Source: Flavobacterium hibisci
GTDB lineage: Bacteria > Bacteroidota > Bacteroidia > Flavobacteriales > Flavobacteriaceae
Direction of reading: 5' to 3'
DNA length: 64,000 nt
Assembly: GCF_020026925.1 (NCBI RefSeq)
Contig: NZ_JAIQDW010000012.1
Location: 86,274-150,273, forward strand
In this document: positions 17,670 through 27,089 of the stretch, in pieces
Numbering within the stretch: position 1 is the first letter of the stretch
How the letters are laid out: every line of letters begins with the position of its first letter
Notes under the pieces: generated by a model
Told to the model about the DNA's origin: nothing
What the model saw: the letters and a program-made list of their open reading frames with translations, nothing else
Databases searched by the model: none
Program-made: the position numbers and the translations under genes

Positions 17670-20156
17670 ATGCATATTAGAAAAAACATAAAATATATAA
17701 GTTTATGGGCAGTTACGGTCGGAGTTCTTTTCCTGAATTCCTGTACTAAAAAAGAGAATGCATTTGAAAACCGTAAAGTTTCTTTTAATTCAGATTGGAG
17801 TTTTCATCTAAATGATAGCCTTATTGATAAAGATACTATCGGAACTTCAACAAAATGGAGAACTTTAGACGTTCCTCATGATTGGAGCATCGAAGGAAAG
17901 TTTAATGAAAAAAGTCCGGCAGGATATGGAGGGGGATCTCTCGATGGAGGTTTAGGCTGGTATAAAAAAACATTTAAAGTCGCTGCAGAAGACAGCACAA
18001 AAATTACTTCAATTACTTTCGACGGCGTTTACAGAAACAGCGAAGTCTGGATAAACGGACATTATTTAGGAAAACGCCCAAACGGCTATATTGGCTTTCA
18101 ATATGAAATGACTCCATACTTAAATTACGGAGACAAAAACAACGAACTCATTGTTAAGGTTGACAATTCAAAACAACCCAATTCACGCTGGTATTCAGGA
18201 TCAGGAATTTTTAGAAATGTCTGGATCGAAACCACGGATAAACTTCATGTTGGACAATGGGGAACGTACATTACAACTCCAAAAGTTACAGATGAAAAAG
18301 CTTCAGTAAATATTGAAACAACGATTAAAAATCAATACAAAGAAGCTAAAAAAGCAAAAGTAACCATAACTATTTTTAAAGAAGACACCAAAGTAACATC
18401 GGTTACTCAAGATATAACAATCAATGCCAACGGAAATCAAACTTTGAACCAATCAGCTGAGGTTGAAAATCCTGCTTTATGGTCAGATGAAAAACCGGAA
18501 TTGTACACAGCAGTTACGGAAATTTCGCTTGACAATAAAATAATTGATCAATACAAAACCACTTTCGGAATCAGGGATTTTAAATTCGATTTGAATAAAG
18601 GGTTTATTTTAAATGGAAAACAAGTCAAAATAAAAGGAGTTTGCATGCACCACGATTTAGGTCCGTTAGGTTCTGCAATCAATACGCGCGCTATCGAACG
18701 CCAATTGGAGATTTTGAAAGAAATGGGCGTAAACGGAATCAGAACTTCACATAATCCACCTGCACCTGAACTTTTAGTTTTATGCGACAAAATGGGTTTC
18801 ATCGTAATGGATGAAGCTTTTGACATGTGGAAACAAAACAAAACCAAATACGATTATGCAAACGATTGGGACAAATGGCACAAGCAAGATTTAGCAGATC
18901 AACTTCGCCGTGACCGTAATCACCCAAGCATTTTTATGTGGAGTATCGGAAATGAAATTCCGGAACAATGGAACGAAGAAGGTATTAAAATTGCCAAAGA
19001 ATTAGCAGAAATTGTTCGTTTAAATGATAAAACAAGACCAATTACAGCTGGAATGAATCCGCCGGTAAATATGAATATTGATGCGGTAACTTTACAGTTT
19101 GAAAAAAAGAATGTCTCTATTAATCCGCTTGCTGGATCTGGAGTTTTAGATTTGATCGGATACAATTATGCGCATCAAACATTCGAATATCATCAAAAAA
19201 ACTTTCCAAAAACGCCTTTCATAGCAACTGAAACCACTTCAGGTTTGCAGACAAGAGGTTATTACGATGCCGTTTCAGACACCATCAAAAAATGGCCAGT
19301 AAGATGGGATCTTAAATTCACAGGAGGAAACACAGGAAATACGGTTTCAGCTTACGATCAGGTTCAGGCGCCTTGGGGATCTACACACGAAGCCACCTGG
19401 AAAGTGGTAAAAAAATATGATTTCCTTTCAGGAATGTATATCTGGACAGGTTTTGATTATATCGGAGAACCAACTCCATACGAATGGCCATCGGTAAGTT
19501 CCTATTTCGGAATTGTCGATTTAGCCGGTTTCCCGAAAGACGTTTATTATATGTACCAAAGTGAATGGACAAAAAAAGATGTGCTGCACATTTTCCCACA
19601 TTGGAATTGGAAAGCCGGACAAACCGTTGACGTTTGGGCCTATTACAATAATGCAGATGAAGTTGAACTTTTCGTAAACGGAAAATCAGTTGGAAAAAGA
19701 GCTAAAAAAGGAGATGATTTACACGTAATGTGGAGAATTCCTTTCGAATCGGGAACATTAAAAGCTATTTCCCGTAAAGGCGGAAAAGTAGTTTTAGAAA
19801 AAGAAATCAAAACGGCCGGAAATCCGTCACAATTAAAATTAACGGCAGACAGAAGTACGATCAAAGCAGATAAAAATGATTTGTCATTTGTAACGGTAGA
19901 TATTTTGGATGCAAACGGAACTTTAGCACCAAATGCAAACAACGAAATTAATTTCTCTTTAAAAGGGAACGGAAAAATAGTTGGCGTTTGCAGCGGCGAT
20001 CCCGTAAGTCACGAACCGTACAAAGGAACAAAACATACGGCTTTGGCAGGAAAATGTCTGGTAATTGTACAATCTGGAGATAAATCAGGAAGATTGGAAT
20101 TAACCGCCAAAGCGAATGGACTAAAACAAGCGACAATTGTAATTACGACAGAATAA
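17670..20156 (+). CDS. GH2 glycoside hydrolase, probable beta-galactosidase (lipoprotein)
   Basis: An 828-residue GH2 enzyme from the ATG at 17670; a longer frame from 17619 would bury the lipoprotein signal, whose lipobox LFLNSC gives Cys25. Domains: sugar-binding jelly roll (about 35-200, RTLDVPHDWSIEGKF and GGLGWYKKTF), immunoglobulin-like domain, TIM barrel with KGVCMHHDLG and GVNGIRTSHNPPAPELL, the acid/base glutamate in IFMWSIGNEIPEQW, and the nucleophile glutamate in FIATETTS. C-terminal DUF4982-type and Ig-like domains follow. In the xyloglucan model it removes beta-galactose from side chains in the periplasm; specificity within GH2 is inferred. Confidence 0.9.
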   Translation: MHIRKNIKYISLWAVTVGVLFLNSCTKKENAFENRKVSFNSDWSFHLNDSLIDKDTIGTSTKWRTLDVPHDWSIEGKFNEKSPAGYGGGSLDGGLGWYKKTFKVAAEDSTKITSITFDGVYRNSEVWINGHYLGKRPNGYIGFQYEMTPYLNYGDKNNELIVKVDNSKQPNSRWYSGSGIFRNVWIETTDKLHVGQWGTYITTPKVTDEKASVNIETTIKNQYKEAKKAKVTITIFKEDTKVTSVTQDITINANGNQTLNQSAEVENPALWSDEKPELYTAVTEISLDNKIIDQYKTTFGIRDFKFDLNKGFILNGKQVKIKGVCMHHDLGPLGSAINTRAIERQLEILKEMGVNGIRTSHNPPAPELLVLCDKMGFIVMDEAFDMWKQNKTKYDYANDWDKWHKQDLADQLRRDRNHPSIFMWSIGNEIPEQWNEEGIKIAKELAEIVRLNDKTRPITAGMNPPVNMNIDAVTLQFEKKNVSINPLAGSGVLDLIGYNYAHQTFEYHQKNFPKTPFIATETTSGLQTRGYYDAVSDTIKKWPVRWDLKFTGGNTGNTVSAYDQVQAPWGSTHEATWKVVKKYDFLSGMYIWTGFDYIGEPTPYEWPSVSSYFGIVDLAGFPKDVYYMYQSEWTKKDVLHIFPHWNWKAGQTVDVWAYYNNADEVELFVNGKSVGKRAKKGDDLHVMWRIPFESGTLKAISRKGGKVVLEKEIKTAGNPSQLKLTADRSTIKADKNDLSFVTVDILDANGTLAPNANNEINFSLKGNGKIVGVCSGDPVSHEPYKGTKHTALAGKCLVIVQSGDKSGRLELTAKANGLKQATIVITTE

Positions 20157-20168
20157 TAAGTTACGTAT

Positions 20169-20328
20169 CCTAACAGGTTTCCAAAACATGTTAGGTATGA
20201 TTTAGACTTTTGATTAAGATAGAAAATAAAATACCACGTTCCTGCAAGGTTTCCAAAAACCTTGTAGATATAAAATAAGTTTTCGAATAAAAATAGTAAG
20301 ACCTACATGGTTTTGGAAACCTTGCAGG
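20169..20328. repeat. Three palindromic REP-like elements with GGTTTCCAAAA core
   Basis: Three 27-base palindromes lie in one 195-base gap: 20169-20195 (CCTAACAGG...TTAGG), 20241-20267 (CCTGCAAGG...CTTGTAG) and 20302-20328 (CCTACATGG...TTGCAGG). The second and third are inverted relative to each other, so they can also pair as one long stem. Confidence 0.8.
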
Positions 20329-20351
20329 ACAGAAAATGTAAAAATTAACTA

Positions 20352-22751
20352 ATGAAAAACTCACAACTAACCACATTGTTTTCAGCTTTTATGTTCGGAT
20401 GTTTTCTGACACCAAAAGCAACAGCACAAATTCAAAATGCAGATGTACTGAATGCACCAATAGATATCAGTAAAGATTTTCAGAATTATCTGAATACTTT
20501 TTATTTCGCTGATGAATTAGCTTCTTTTGATCCCGCAACAGCAAAAGGAACTATAAAATATTTGCGATACAATTATAAAACACGTCAGGCTTTCAACAAT
20601 ATGATGATGAAGCCAGATGTTGAAAAAGCAAACGAATTCCCAACCACAGAATATGCAGAATCTCCAGTTTTGCCATTTGAAATTCAGTTTGTTTCAGATC
20701 GAACAGTTCGTATCAAAACCACTTCAGGGCCACAATTTCACCCAGAAAAAGAATCTCTAATGTTGGTTGACGGCGTTGCTCCAAATCATCCGGAATTATG
20801 GAAATACGCTAAAATCGAAGGCGGACACAGCTACACAAGCAAACACGGAAAAGTTGAAATTTTGACAAAACCCTGGCACGTAAAAATCTACGACGAAAAA
20901 GGAAAATTGCTGACAAGTACGCTTCACGATACTGATTTTAAAAACACATACACACCAACACTTCCGTTTTCTTACGTTCGCAGAAATAGCGATTATTCAA
21001 GAAGTATGGGTGCGGCTTTCAGTTTAGAACCAGATGAAAAAATATTTGGTTGCGGTGAATCATTCACACAATTCAACAAACGCGGTTCGAAAGTAGTTTT
21101 GTGGACGGATGACGCCAACGGAATCCAAAATGAAACGATGTACAAACCAATTCCGTTTTACATGAGCAGCCGCGGTTACGGCGTTTTCATGCACCATTCA
21201 ACACCAATTACAGTTGACTTCGGAAAATATTTTGGAAGCGCCAACGAAATGTACATTGGCGACGACGAAGCCGATTTATTTTTCTTTATCGGAGAACCAA
21301 AAGATATTTTAGATCAATACACTAATTTGACTGGAAAAGCTGCCATGCCGCCGCTTTGGTCATTTGGTTTTTGGATGAGTCGTATTACCTATTTCTCAGA
21401 AAAAGAAGGACGTGAAGTTGCGAAAGATTTACGTAAATACAAAATCCCAACAGATGTAATTCACTTTGATACAGGCTGGTTTGATGTAGATTGGAGAAAC
21501 AATTACGAGTTTGCAAAATCTCGTTTCCCGGACGCAACCAAAATGATGTCTGATTTAAAGAAAGACGGTTTTCAGGTTTGTCTTTGGCAATTGCCTTATT
21601 TCACGCCAAAGAATACTTTGTTCCCAGAAATTATGGATAAAAATTTGGCGGTAAGAGATAGAAAAGGAAATCTTCCGTACGAAGATGCCGTTTTAGATTT
21701 CTCAAATCCGGAAACGGTTTCCTGGTACCAGGGAAAATTAAAAAAGTTATTTGATGAAGGAGTTGCAGTTTTCAAAGTAGATTTTGGAGAAGCAGCACCA
21801 CCGGACGGAATTTACCATTCGGGAAGAACTGGTTTCTACGAGCACAATTTATATCCATTACGATACAACAAAGCCGTTGCCGAAATCACGCAGAAAGAAA
21901 AAGGCTATACGTTGATTTGGGCTAGAAGTACTTGGGCAGGATCGCAGCGTTATCCTTTACATTGGGGTGGAGATGCCGAAACTTCAAACGGAGCCATGTC
22001 GGCAGAATTGCGCGGCGGACTTTCATTAGGTCTTAGCGGATTCAGTTTTTGGAGTCATGATGTTGGAGGATTTGCAACTAAATCTCCTGAGAATATTTAC
22101 AGAAGATGGACACCATTCGGAATGTTTACTTCACATGTAAGAAGCCACGGAGAACCACCTCGCGAACCTTGGTTGTACAGCAAAGAATTTTTAGAAGGAT
22201 TTAGAAAAGCAGATAATATGCGTTACGAATTAATGCCATACATCTATGCTCAGGCAAAAGAAAGTTCTCAAAAAGGATTGCCAATGATGCGCGCCTTGTT
22301 CGTAGAATATCCAAATGATCCGGGAGCCTGGTTGGTTGATAATCAATATTTATTTGGTTCAAGTATGTTGGTTGCGCCACTTTTTGAAGAAGTGGAAGAA
22401 AGAGACGTTTACCTTCCAGAAGGAACGTGGATCGATTATCAAACTAAAAAAGTCTATCAATCTGGCTGGCATAAAATCAAAGCTGGAGAAGTGCCAATCG
22501 TAGTTTTAGTAAAAGACGGAACTGCATTGCCTCACATTGGTTTAGCACAGTCTACAAAAGATATGGATTGGAGCAAGCTGACATTAAAAGTTTATGCAAG
22601 TGATAAAACAACTTCGGCTTCAGCCAAAGTTTATTTACCAAACGGAGATGCTTTACAAGAAATAAAAGTGACCAAAACAGGAAACAATTTTGACGTAAAC
22701 GCAAATCCATTAAACGGAAAAACCACTTTTAAAACCGAGTGGGCAAAGTAA
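20352..22751 (+). CDS. GH31 glycoside hydrolase, probable alpha-xylosidase
   Basis: A 799-residue GH31 enzyme with an N-terminal signal peptide (cleavage probably after KATA near residue 25). Domains: N-terminal beta-sandwich, TIM barrel from about 310 with MPPLWSFGFWMSR and IHFDTGWFDVDWR, the catalytic nucleophile aspartate in VFKVDFGEAAP, the acid/base aspartate in HWGGDAETSN, and proximal/distal C-terminal beta-domains. The HFDTGWF and VDFGE forms are those of the alpha-xylosidase branch. It would remove non-reducing-end xylose from xyloglucan oligosaccharides in the periplasm, working after the GH2 galactosidase and with the GH3 glucosidase. Confidence 0.92.
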   Translation: MKNSQLTTLFSAFMFGCFLTPKATAQIQNADVLNAPIDISKDFQNYLNTFYFADELASFDPATAKGTIKYLRYNYKTRQAFNNMMMKPDVEKANEFPTTEYAESPVLPFEIQFVSDRTVRIKTTSGPQFHPEKESLMLVDGVAPNHPELWKYAKIEGGHSYTSKHGKVEILTKPWHVKIYDEKGKLLTSTLHDTDFKNTYTPTLPFSYVRRNSDYSRSMGAAFSLEPDEKIFGCGESFTQFNKRGSKVVLWTDDANGIQNETMYKPIPFYMSSRGYGVFMHHSTPITVDFGKYFGSANEMYIGDDEADLFFFIGEPKDILDQYTNLTGKAAMPPLWSFGFWMSRITYFSEKEGREVAKDLRKYKIPTDVIHFDTGWFDVDWRNNYEFAKSRFPDATKMMSDLKKDGFQVCLWQLPYFTPKNTLFPEIMDKNLAVRDRKGNLPYEDAVLDFSNPETVSWYQGKLKKLFDEGVAVFKVDFGEAAPPDGIYHSGRTGFYEHNLYPLRYNKAVAEITQKEKGYTLIWARSTWAGSQRYPLHWGGDAETSNGAMSAELRGGLSLGLSGFSFWSHDVGGFATKSPENIYRRWTPFGMFTSHVRSHGEPPREPWLYSKEFLEGFRKADNMRYELMPYIYAQAKESSQKGLPMMRALFVEYPNDPGAWLVDNQYLFGSSMLVAPLFEEVEERDVYLPEGTWIDYQTKKVYQSGWHKIKAGEVPIVVLVKDGTALPHIGLAQSTKDMDWSKLTLKVYASDKTTSASAKVYLPNGDALQEIKVTKTGNNFDVNANPLNGKTTFKTEWAK

Positions 22752-23162
22752 AGGAAGTCTGCCACGAATTACACTAATTTCCACGAATTGAATTTGTGAT
22801 AATTTGTGGAATTTGTGGTAAAAAAAATAATACCACAGATTAAAGGATTAAAAAAGGATAAAATAAAATTTGCTCAATCTGCAAAATCTGCGAGAGAGAA
22901 AAAAATCCTCTCTAATCATTTTAATCAGTGGCAAAAATTAAACGCATAGAAACATAGGTTTTGTTTGTGAATAGAAGGAAGTAGAAAGAAACTAGTTTCT
23001 AACACATAGAAAGCTATGTGAATTTAAACAAGTGAAACGCCTTTTTTTAAAGATTCCAATGAGCTATGATTCTATGTGTTAAAAAAGTTAACCACAAATA
23101 GCAAAAATTTAATTCGTGGAAATTCGTGCGATTTGTGGCAAAAAAACATAATACCAAAAAAC
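22752..23162. repeat. Intergenic block of long inverted repeats (CCACGAATT / CCACAGATTAA families)
   Basis: This 411-base gap is made of successive hairpin-like modules. One runs from CCACGAATTACAC to AATTTGTGGTA (about 22761-22820). A second goes from CCACAGATTAAAGG to TTTTAATCAGTGGC (22833-22932). A third pairs AACACATAGAAAGCTATG with AGCTATGATTCTATGTGTT (about 23000-23080). A fourth goes from ACCACAAATAGC to CGATTTGTGGC (23090-23140). No gene is credible here, and the GH97 signal peptide starts at the ATG at 23163. Confidence 0.75.
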
Positions 23163-25169
23163 ATGAAAAACTATCTTATTCTCCCAGCCGTAATGTTTTC
23201 AATGACAATCGGCTACAGCCAAAAAACTAAGAATGCTTACGAATTGGCATCGCCAAACGGACAAAACAAAATCAAATTTGAGCTGGTAAAAAACGCCCCA
23301 AAATATGCAGTTTCTCACGGAAAAACTGAAGTGATTTCTCCATCAGAAATGGGATTTGTATTAAAAGGAAACGAAGATTTAAGTACCAACTTCGAAATCA
23401 AAGGAGCAAAAACATCAAAGTTTGACGAAACTTGGGAACAAGTTTGGGGAGAAAAGAAAAACATTAGAAATCACTACAATCAATTGGTAGTCGATTTACA
23501 GCAAAAAACAGGAAACAAAAGAAAATTACAAATTCAGTTTCGTGCTTTTGATGATGGGGTAGCTTTTAGATACGTTTATCCAAAACAAAATGTAAAAGAT
23601 AGTATTTTCATCATGGATGAAAAAACGACTTTCAACTTAAAAGAAGACGGAAAAGCGTGGTGGATTCCTGCCAACAGAGAAAACCGTGACGAATATTTGT
23701 TTAAAGATGCTCCAGTTAGTACGCTTGATACAGTTTTAACTCCATTAACAATCGAAAGCAAAAGCGGATTGGCTTTAAGTTTCCACGAAGCAAACTTGTA
23801 TGATTTTGCGAGTATGACTTTGGTCAACACAAAGGGAACAGAATTAAAATCAGATTTAGTGCCTTGGGCAGATGGCGTAAAAGTTCGTGTGAAAGATTCG
23901 TTTACTTCTTCTTGGAGAACGATTCAAATTGGAGAAAATCCAGGAGAATTAATTACTTCTTATTTGGTTTTAAACTTGAATGAGCCAAACAAATTAAAGA
24001 ATACAAACAGCTATTTCAAACCGTATAAATATTTAGGAATTTGGTGGGGGATGCACATTGGGAAATATACTTTCTGGGAAAGCGACAAACAAGGTGCGAC
24101 AACCAAACATGCTGAAGAATATATTGATTTTACAGCAAAAGAAGGTTTTCACCATTTATTAATCGAAGGATGGAACAAAGGTTGGACGCCGGGCTGGTAC
24201 GAAAACCGTATGCACATGTTCAGTTTCACAAAAAGTGCTGACAATTTCGACTTAGAAAAAGTAGTGGAATACGGAAAAAGCAAAAACATCGAATTAATCG
24301 GTTACCACGAAACAGGTTCCAACTTAATTAACTACTTAAAAGAAGTTGACGAAGGTTTTGCTTTATATAAAAAACTAGGAATTCATACGGTGAAAATCGG
24401 TCACGTAGGTTCTAAATTGAACATGAAACAAATGCACTTCGGACAATTTGGAGTGAATTATTTCAGATACATTTTAGAAAAAGCGGCACAATATGATTTA
24501 GCAGTTTTATACCACGAATCAATTAAAGATACAGGAGAAAGAAGAACCTACCCAAACATGGTTTCGAGAGAAGCAGCGCGTGGACAAGAATACAACGCCT
24601 GGAGCGAAGGAAATCCGCCAAACCATTTGAGTATTATTCCGTTTACAAGATTGCTTTCCGGACCAATGGATTTTACACCGGGGATTTTTGATGTTGAGGT
24701 AAAACAAGGTTATCCCGGAAAAAGAATTCAGGGAACCGTTGGGCAGCAATTGGCATTGTATGTAACCATTTATTCTCCAATTCAAATGTTAGCTGATCTT
24801 CCTGAAAACTACAAAGGAAAACCAGCTTTACAATTCTTAAAAGACGTTCCAACAGATTGGGAAGACACCAAAATCTTAGAAGGAAAAATTGGCGAATACA
24901 TTACAACAGCTAGAAAAGACAGAAACAGCGCAGACTGGTATTTAGGAACTTTGACAAATGAAAATCCAAGAAACGTAAATGTTTCTTTATCATTCTTAGA
25001 TCCAAACGCGACTTACGAAGCACAGATTTATGTGGATGCCGAAGGAACAAATCAAAAAAACAATCCAGAAGCAGTAGCAATTTCTAAGAAAACGGTAAAA
25101 TCTACAGACTCTCTAAAATTGAATTTAGGCGGAGCTGGCGGTGGAGCCGTAAGATTTAAGAAATTGTAA
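23163..25169 (+). CDS. GH97 glycoside hydrolase, inverting (SusB-like) type
   Basis: A 668-residue GH97 enzyme from the ATG at 23163; the frame is open from 23076 but that part is repeat sequence without signal peptide. The signal is MKNYLILPAVMFSMTIGYSQ. After an N-terminal beta-super-sandwich comes the TIM barrel (YLGIWWGMHIGKYTFW, LIEGWNKGWTPGWY). Two glutamate motifs, IGYHETGSNLINY and YHESIKDTGERRTYPN followed by SREAARGQEYNAW, match the inverting alpha-glucosidase branch (SusB type) rather than the retaining alpha-galactosidase branch, which uses an aspartate. Calcium-binding glutamates are typical. Its role in a xyloglucan-type locus is unclear. Confidence 0.9.
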   Translation: MKNYLILPAVMFSMTIGYSQKTKNAYELASPNGQNKIKFELVKNAPKYAVSHGKTEVISPSEMGFVLKGNEDLSTNFEIKGAKTSKFDETWEQVWGEKKNIRNHYNQLVVDLQQKTGNKRKLQIQFRAFDDGVAFRYVYPKQNVKDSIFIMDEKTTFNLKEDGKAWWIPANRENRDEYLFKDAPVSTLDTVLTPLTIESKSGLALSFHEANLYDFASMTLVNTKGTELKSDLVPWADGVKVRVKDSFTSSWRTIQIGENPGELITSYLVLNLNEPNKLKNTNSYFKPYKYLGIWWGMHIGKYTFWESDKQGATTKHAEEYIDFTAKEGFHHLLIEGWNKGWTPGWYENRMHMFSFTKSADNFDLEKVVEYGKSKNIELIGYHETGSNLINYLKEVDEGFALYKKLGIHTVKIGHVGSKLNMKQMHFGQFGVNYFRYILEKAAQYDLAVLYHESIKDTGERRTYPNMVSREAARGQEYNAWSEGNPPNHLSIIPFTRLLSGPMDFTPGIFDVEVKQGYPGKRIQGTVGQQLALYVTIYSPIQMLADLPENYKGKPALQFLKDVPTDWEDTKILEGKIGEYITTARKDRNSADWYLGTLTNENPRNVNVSLSFLDPNATYEAQIYVDAEGTNQKNNPEAVAISKKTVKSTDSLKLNLGGAGGGAVRFKKL

Positions 25170-25426
25170 TTTGTAGAGACGCACTGCAGTGCGTCTAACA
25201 TATAGTTAGAGAATAAAATATTTAGCCACAGATTAAAAAGATTGAAAAGGATTTTTTTCTCTCTCGCAGATTGTGCAGATTTAATCTTTTTAATCTGTGG
25301 CATATTTTTTTTACAGATTAGAAAAAATAAAAAAATCTGCTTGATCTGCTAAATCTGCGAGAGTAAAAGAAAAAAAATCCTCTAAAATCCTATTAATCTG
25401 TGGCAAAAAAACAAAACCATTTTCAG
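25170..25426. repeat. Intergenic block: GACGCAC palindrome plus two CCACAGATTAA inverted repeats
   Basis: It begins with GACGCACTGCAGTGCGTC, a perfect 18-base palindrome at about 25176-25193. Next is an element at 25225-25301 with perfect 19-base arms, GCCACAGATTAAAAAGATT and its complement. Another imperfect one spans about 25312-25404 and ends in TTAATCTGTGGC. The GH39 ATG at 25427 follows; a GTG-initiated longer frame from 25400 lies within the repeat and was not used. Confidence 0.8.
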
Positions 25427-26992
25427 ATGAAAAAACTTTTAATAATAACAGCAGTTTTAATTTCTTCGATCCATTTGTTCGCGCAAAATGAAAACCGAAC
25501 CATAAAAGTCGATTTCAACAAAACTTCAGGCAAACTAAACACCATGTTTAAAGAATGCATCGGTGCAGGAAGAGCAAACGAAGGTCTTCGCGCCGACTGG
25601 CAGCAGCAATTGGCATTGGCGAAAAAAGAATGTGATTTTAAATACATCCGTTTTCATGGATTATTGTCTGATGATATGGCAGTTTACCGTGAAGATTCAA
25701 AAGGAAATCCAGAATACAATTACCAATATGTAGATGTTCTATTCGATTATATTTTGAGTTTGAAAATGAAACCCTTTGTTGAATTAGGTTTTATGCCGAA
25801 TGCATTGGCAAGCGGAAAAGAAACCATTTTTTGGTGGAAGGGAAATGTTACGCCTCCAAAAGATTATAAAAAATGGGAAGATTTAATTAGAAATCTAACC
25901 GCACATTTTAAAGAACGTTACGGAGACGAAGAAGTAAAAACGTGGTATTTTGAAGTGTGGAACGAACCGAATCTTTCGCCAGGATTCTGGACAGGAACTC
26001 AGGCCGAATATTTTAAATTATACGATTATGCAGCGCATGGTGTAAAAGCCATAAACGCGGCTTATAAAGTTGGCGGACCAGCAACGGCAGGAGCAGGATG
26101 GGTTCCGGAAACAATTGATTTTTGTGCTAAAAATAATGTGCCTTTAGATTTTATTTCAACACACACCTATGGCGTAAATCAAGGATATTTGGACGAATTC
26201 GGAACTTCTGGCACCGTTTTGAGCCCAGATGTAAACAGTGTCAACGGAGATATTATTAATTCGCGTAAGCAGATTACCAATTCGGCAAAACCAAATTTAG
26301 AGTTGCATTACACAGAGTGGAGTTCATCCTACACGCCCGCAGATCCCATTCACGACAGTTATCATTCTGCAGCATATATTTTGCAGAAATTAAAACAAGT
26401 TGGAAATGCAGCGACTTCAATGTCGTATTGGGTTTTTACCGATATTTTTGAAGAATCGGGTCCAAGATTTACGCCTTTTCACGGCGGTTTCGGATTATTG
26501 AATACGCAGGGAATCAAAAAACCAGCTTATTTCTCCTACCAGTTCTTAAACAAATTAGGAGAAACTGAACTTCAAAATACGGATAAAACGTCATGGACGA
26601 CTAAAAATGCAAAAGGCGATGTACAACTTTTGTTTTGGGATTTTACCAATACACATCCTGGAGATAAAGTTTGGAATCAGACGTATTATGTTCAGGATCT
26701 TCCATCAAAAGAAAAAGGAACCGTAAAAGTTGAAGTTGACGGATTGCAGAAAGGAAAATATACTTTAGAAATCTATAAAGTAGGTTACAAAGTAAATGAT
26801 GTTTATGCGGATTATCTGGCTTTGAATAAACCAAGTCAGTTAACACGTGAACAGGTAAATGCGATGAAAAAGAAAAATAATGGCGACCCGATTGCAACAG
26901 AAAAAATCACAATTGATGCAAAAGGAACATTCAGCAGAGAATTCAAAATCAATGAAAATGATGTTTTCATGCTGAATTTAATCAAACAATAA
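25427..26992 (+). CDS. GH39 glycoside hydrolase, probable beta-xylosidase
   Basis: A 521-residue GH39 enzyme starting at the ATG at 25427, which gives the signal peptide MKKLLIITAVLISSIHLFAQ. The TIM barrel shows CDFKYIRFHGLLSDDMAVY, the acid/base glutamate in TWYFEVWNEPNLSPGFW and the nucleophile glutamate in LHYTEWSSSY, all typical of GH39 beta-xylosidases; the C-terminus is a beta-sandwich. Periplasmic. In a xyloglucan context a beta-xylosidase is not part of the minimal set, so it may act on xylan contaminants, on beta-linked side sugars, or have alpha-arabinosidase activity known in some GH39 members. Confidence 0.88.
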   Translation: MKKLLIITAVLISSIHLFAQNENRTIKVDFNKTSGKLNTMFKECIGAGRANEGLRADWQQQLALAKKECDFKYIRFHGLLSDDMAVYREDSKGNPEYNYQYVDVLFDYILSLKMKPFVELGFMPNALASGKETIFWWKGNVTPPKDYKKWEDLIRNLTAHFKERYGDEEVKTWYFEVWNEPNLSPGFWTGTQAEYFKLYDYAAHGVKAINAAYKVGGPATAGAGWVPETIDFCAKNNVPLDFISTHTYGVNQGYLDEFGTSGTVLSPDVNSVNGDIINSRKQITNSAKPNLELHYTEWSSSYTPADPIHDSYHSAAYILQKLKQVGNAATSMSYWVFTDIFEESGPRFTPFHGGFGLLNTQGIKKPAYFSYQFLNKLGETELQNTDKTSWTTKNAKGDVQLLFWDFTNTHPGDKVWNQTYYVQDLPSKEKGTVKVEVDGLQKGKYTLEIYKVGYKVNDVYADYLALNKPSQLTREQVNAMKKKNNGDPIATEKITIDAKGTFSREFKINENDVFMLNLIKQ

Positions 26993-27089
26993 ACTAAAAA
27001 CAAAAACCACAAACAATATAATATTAACGGGATTTATAGATGATGTGTGAGGAATCAAAATCTTTAAATCTAAAAACATCTAACGATCT

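Noticed and set aside
20191..20376. 61-residue minus-strand frame in the GH2-GH31 gap
   Set aside because: It is composed of the palindromic repeats and has no start or composition supporting a gene.
23163..25169. Retaining GH97 alpha-galactosidase
   Set aside because: The glutamate motifs YHETG and YHESIKDTGERRTYPN fit the inverting SusB-type branch; the aspartate nucleophile motif of the retaining branch was not seen.
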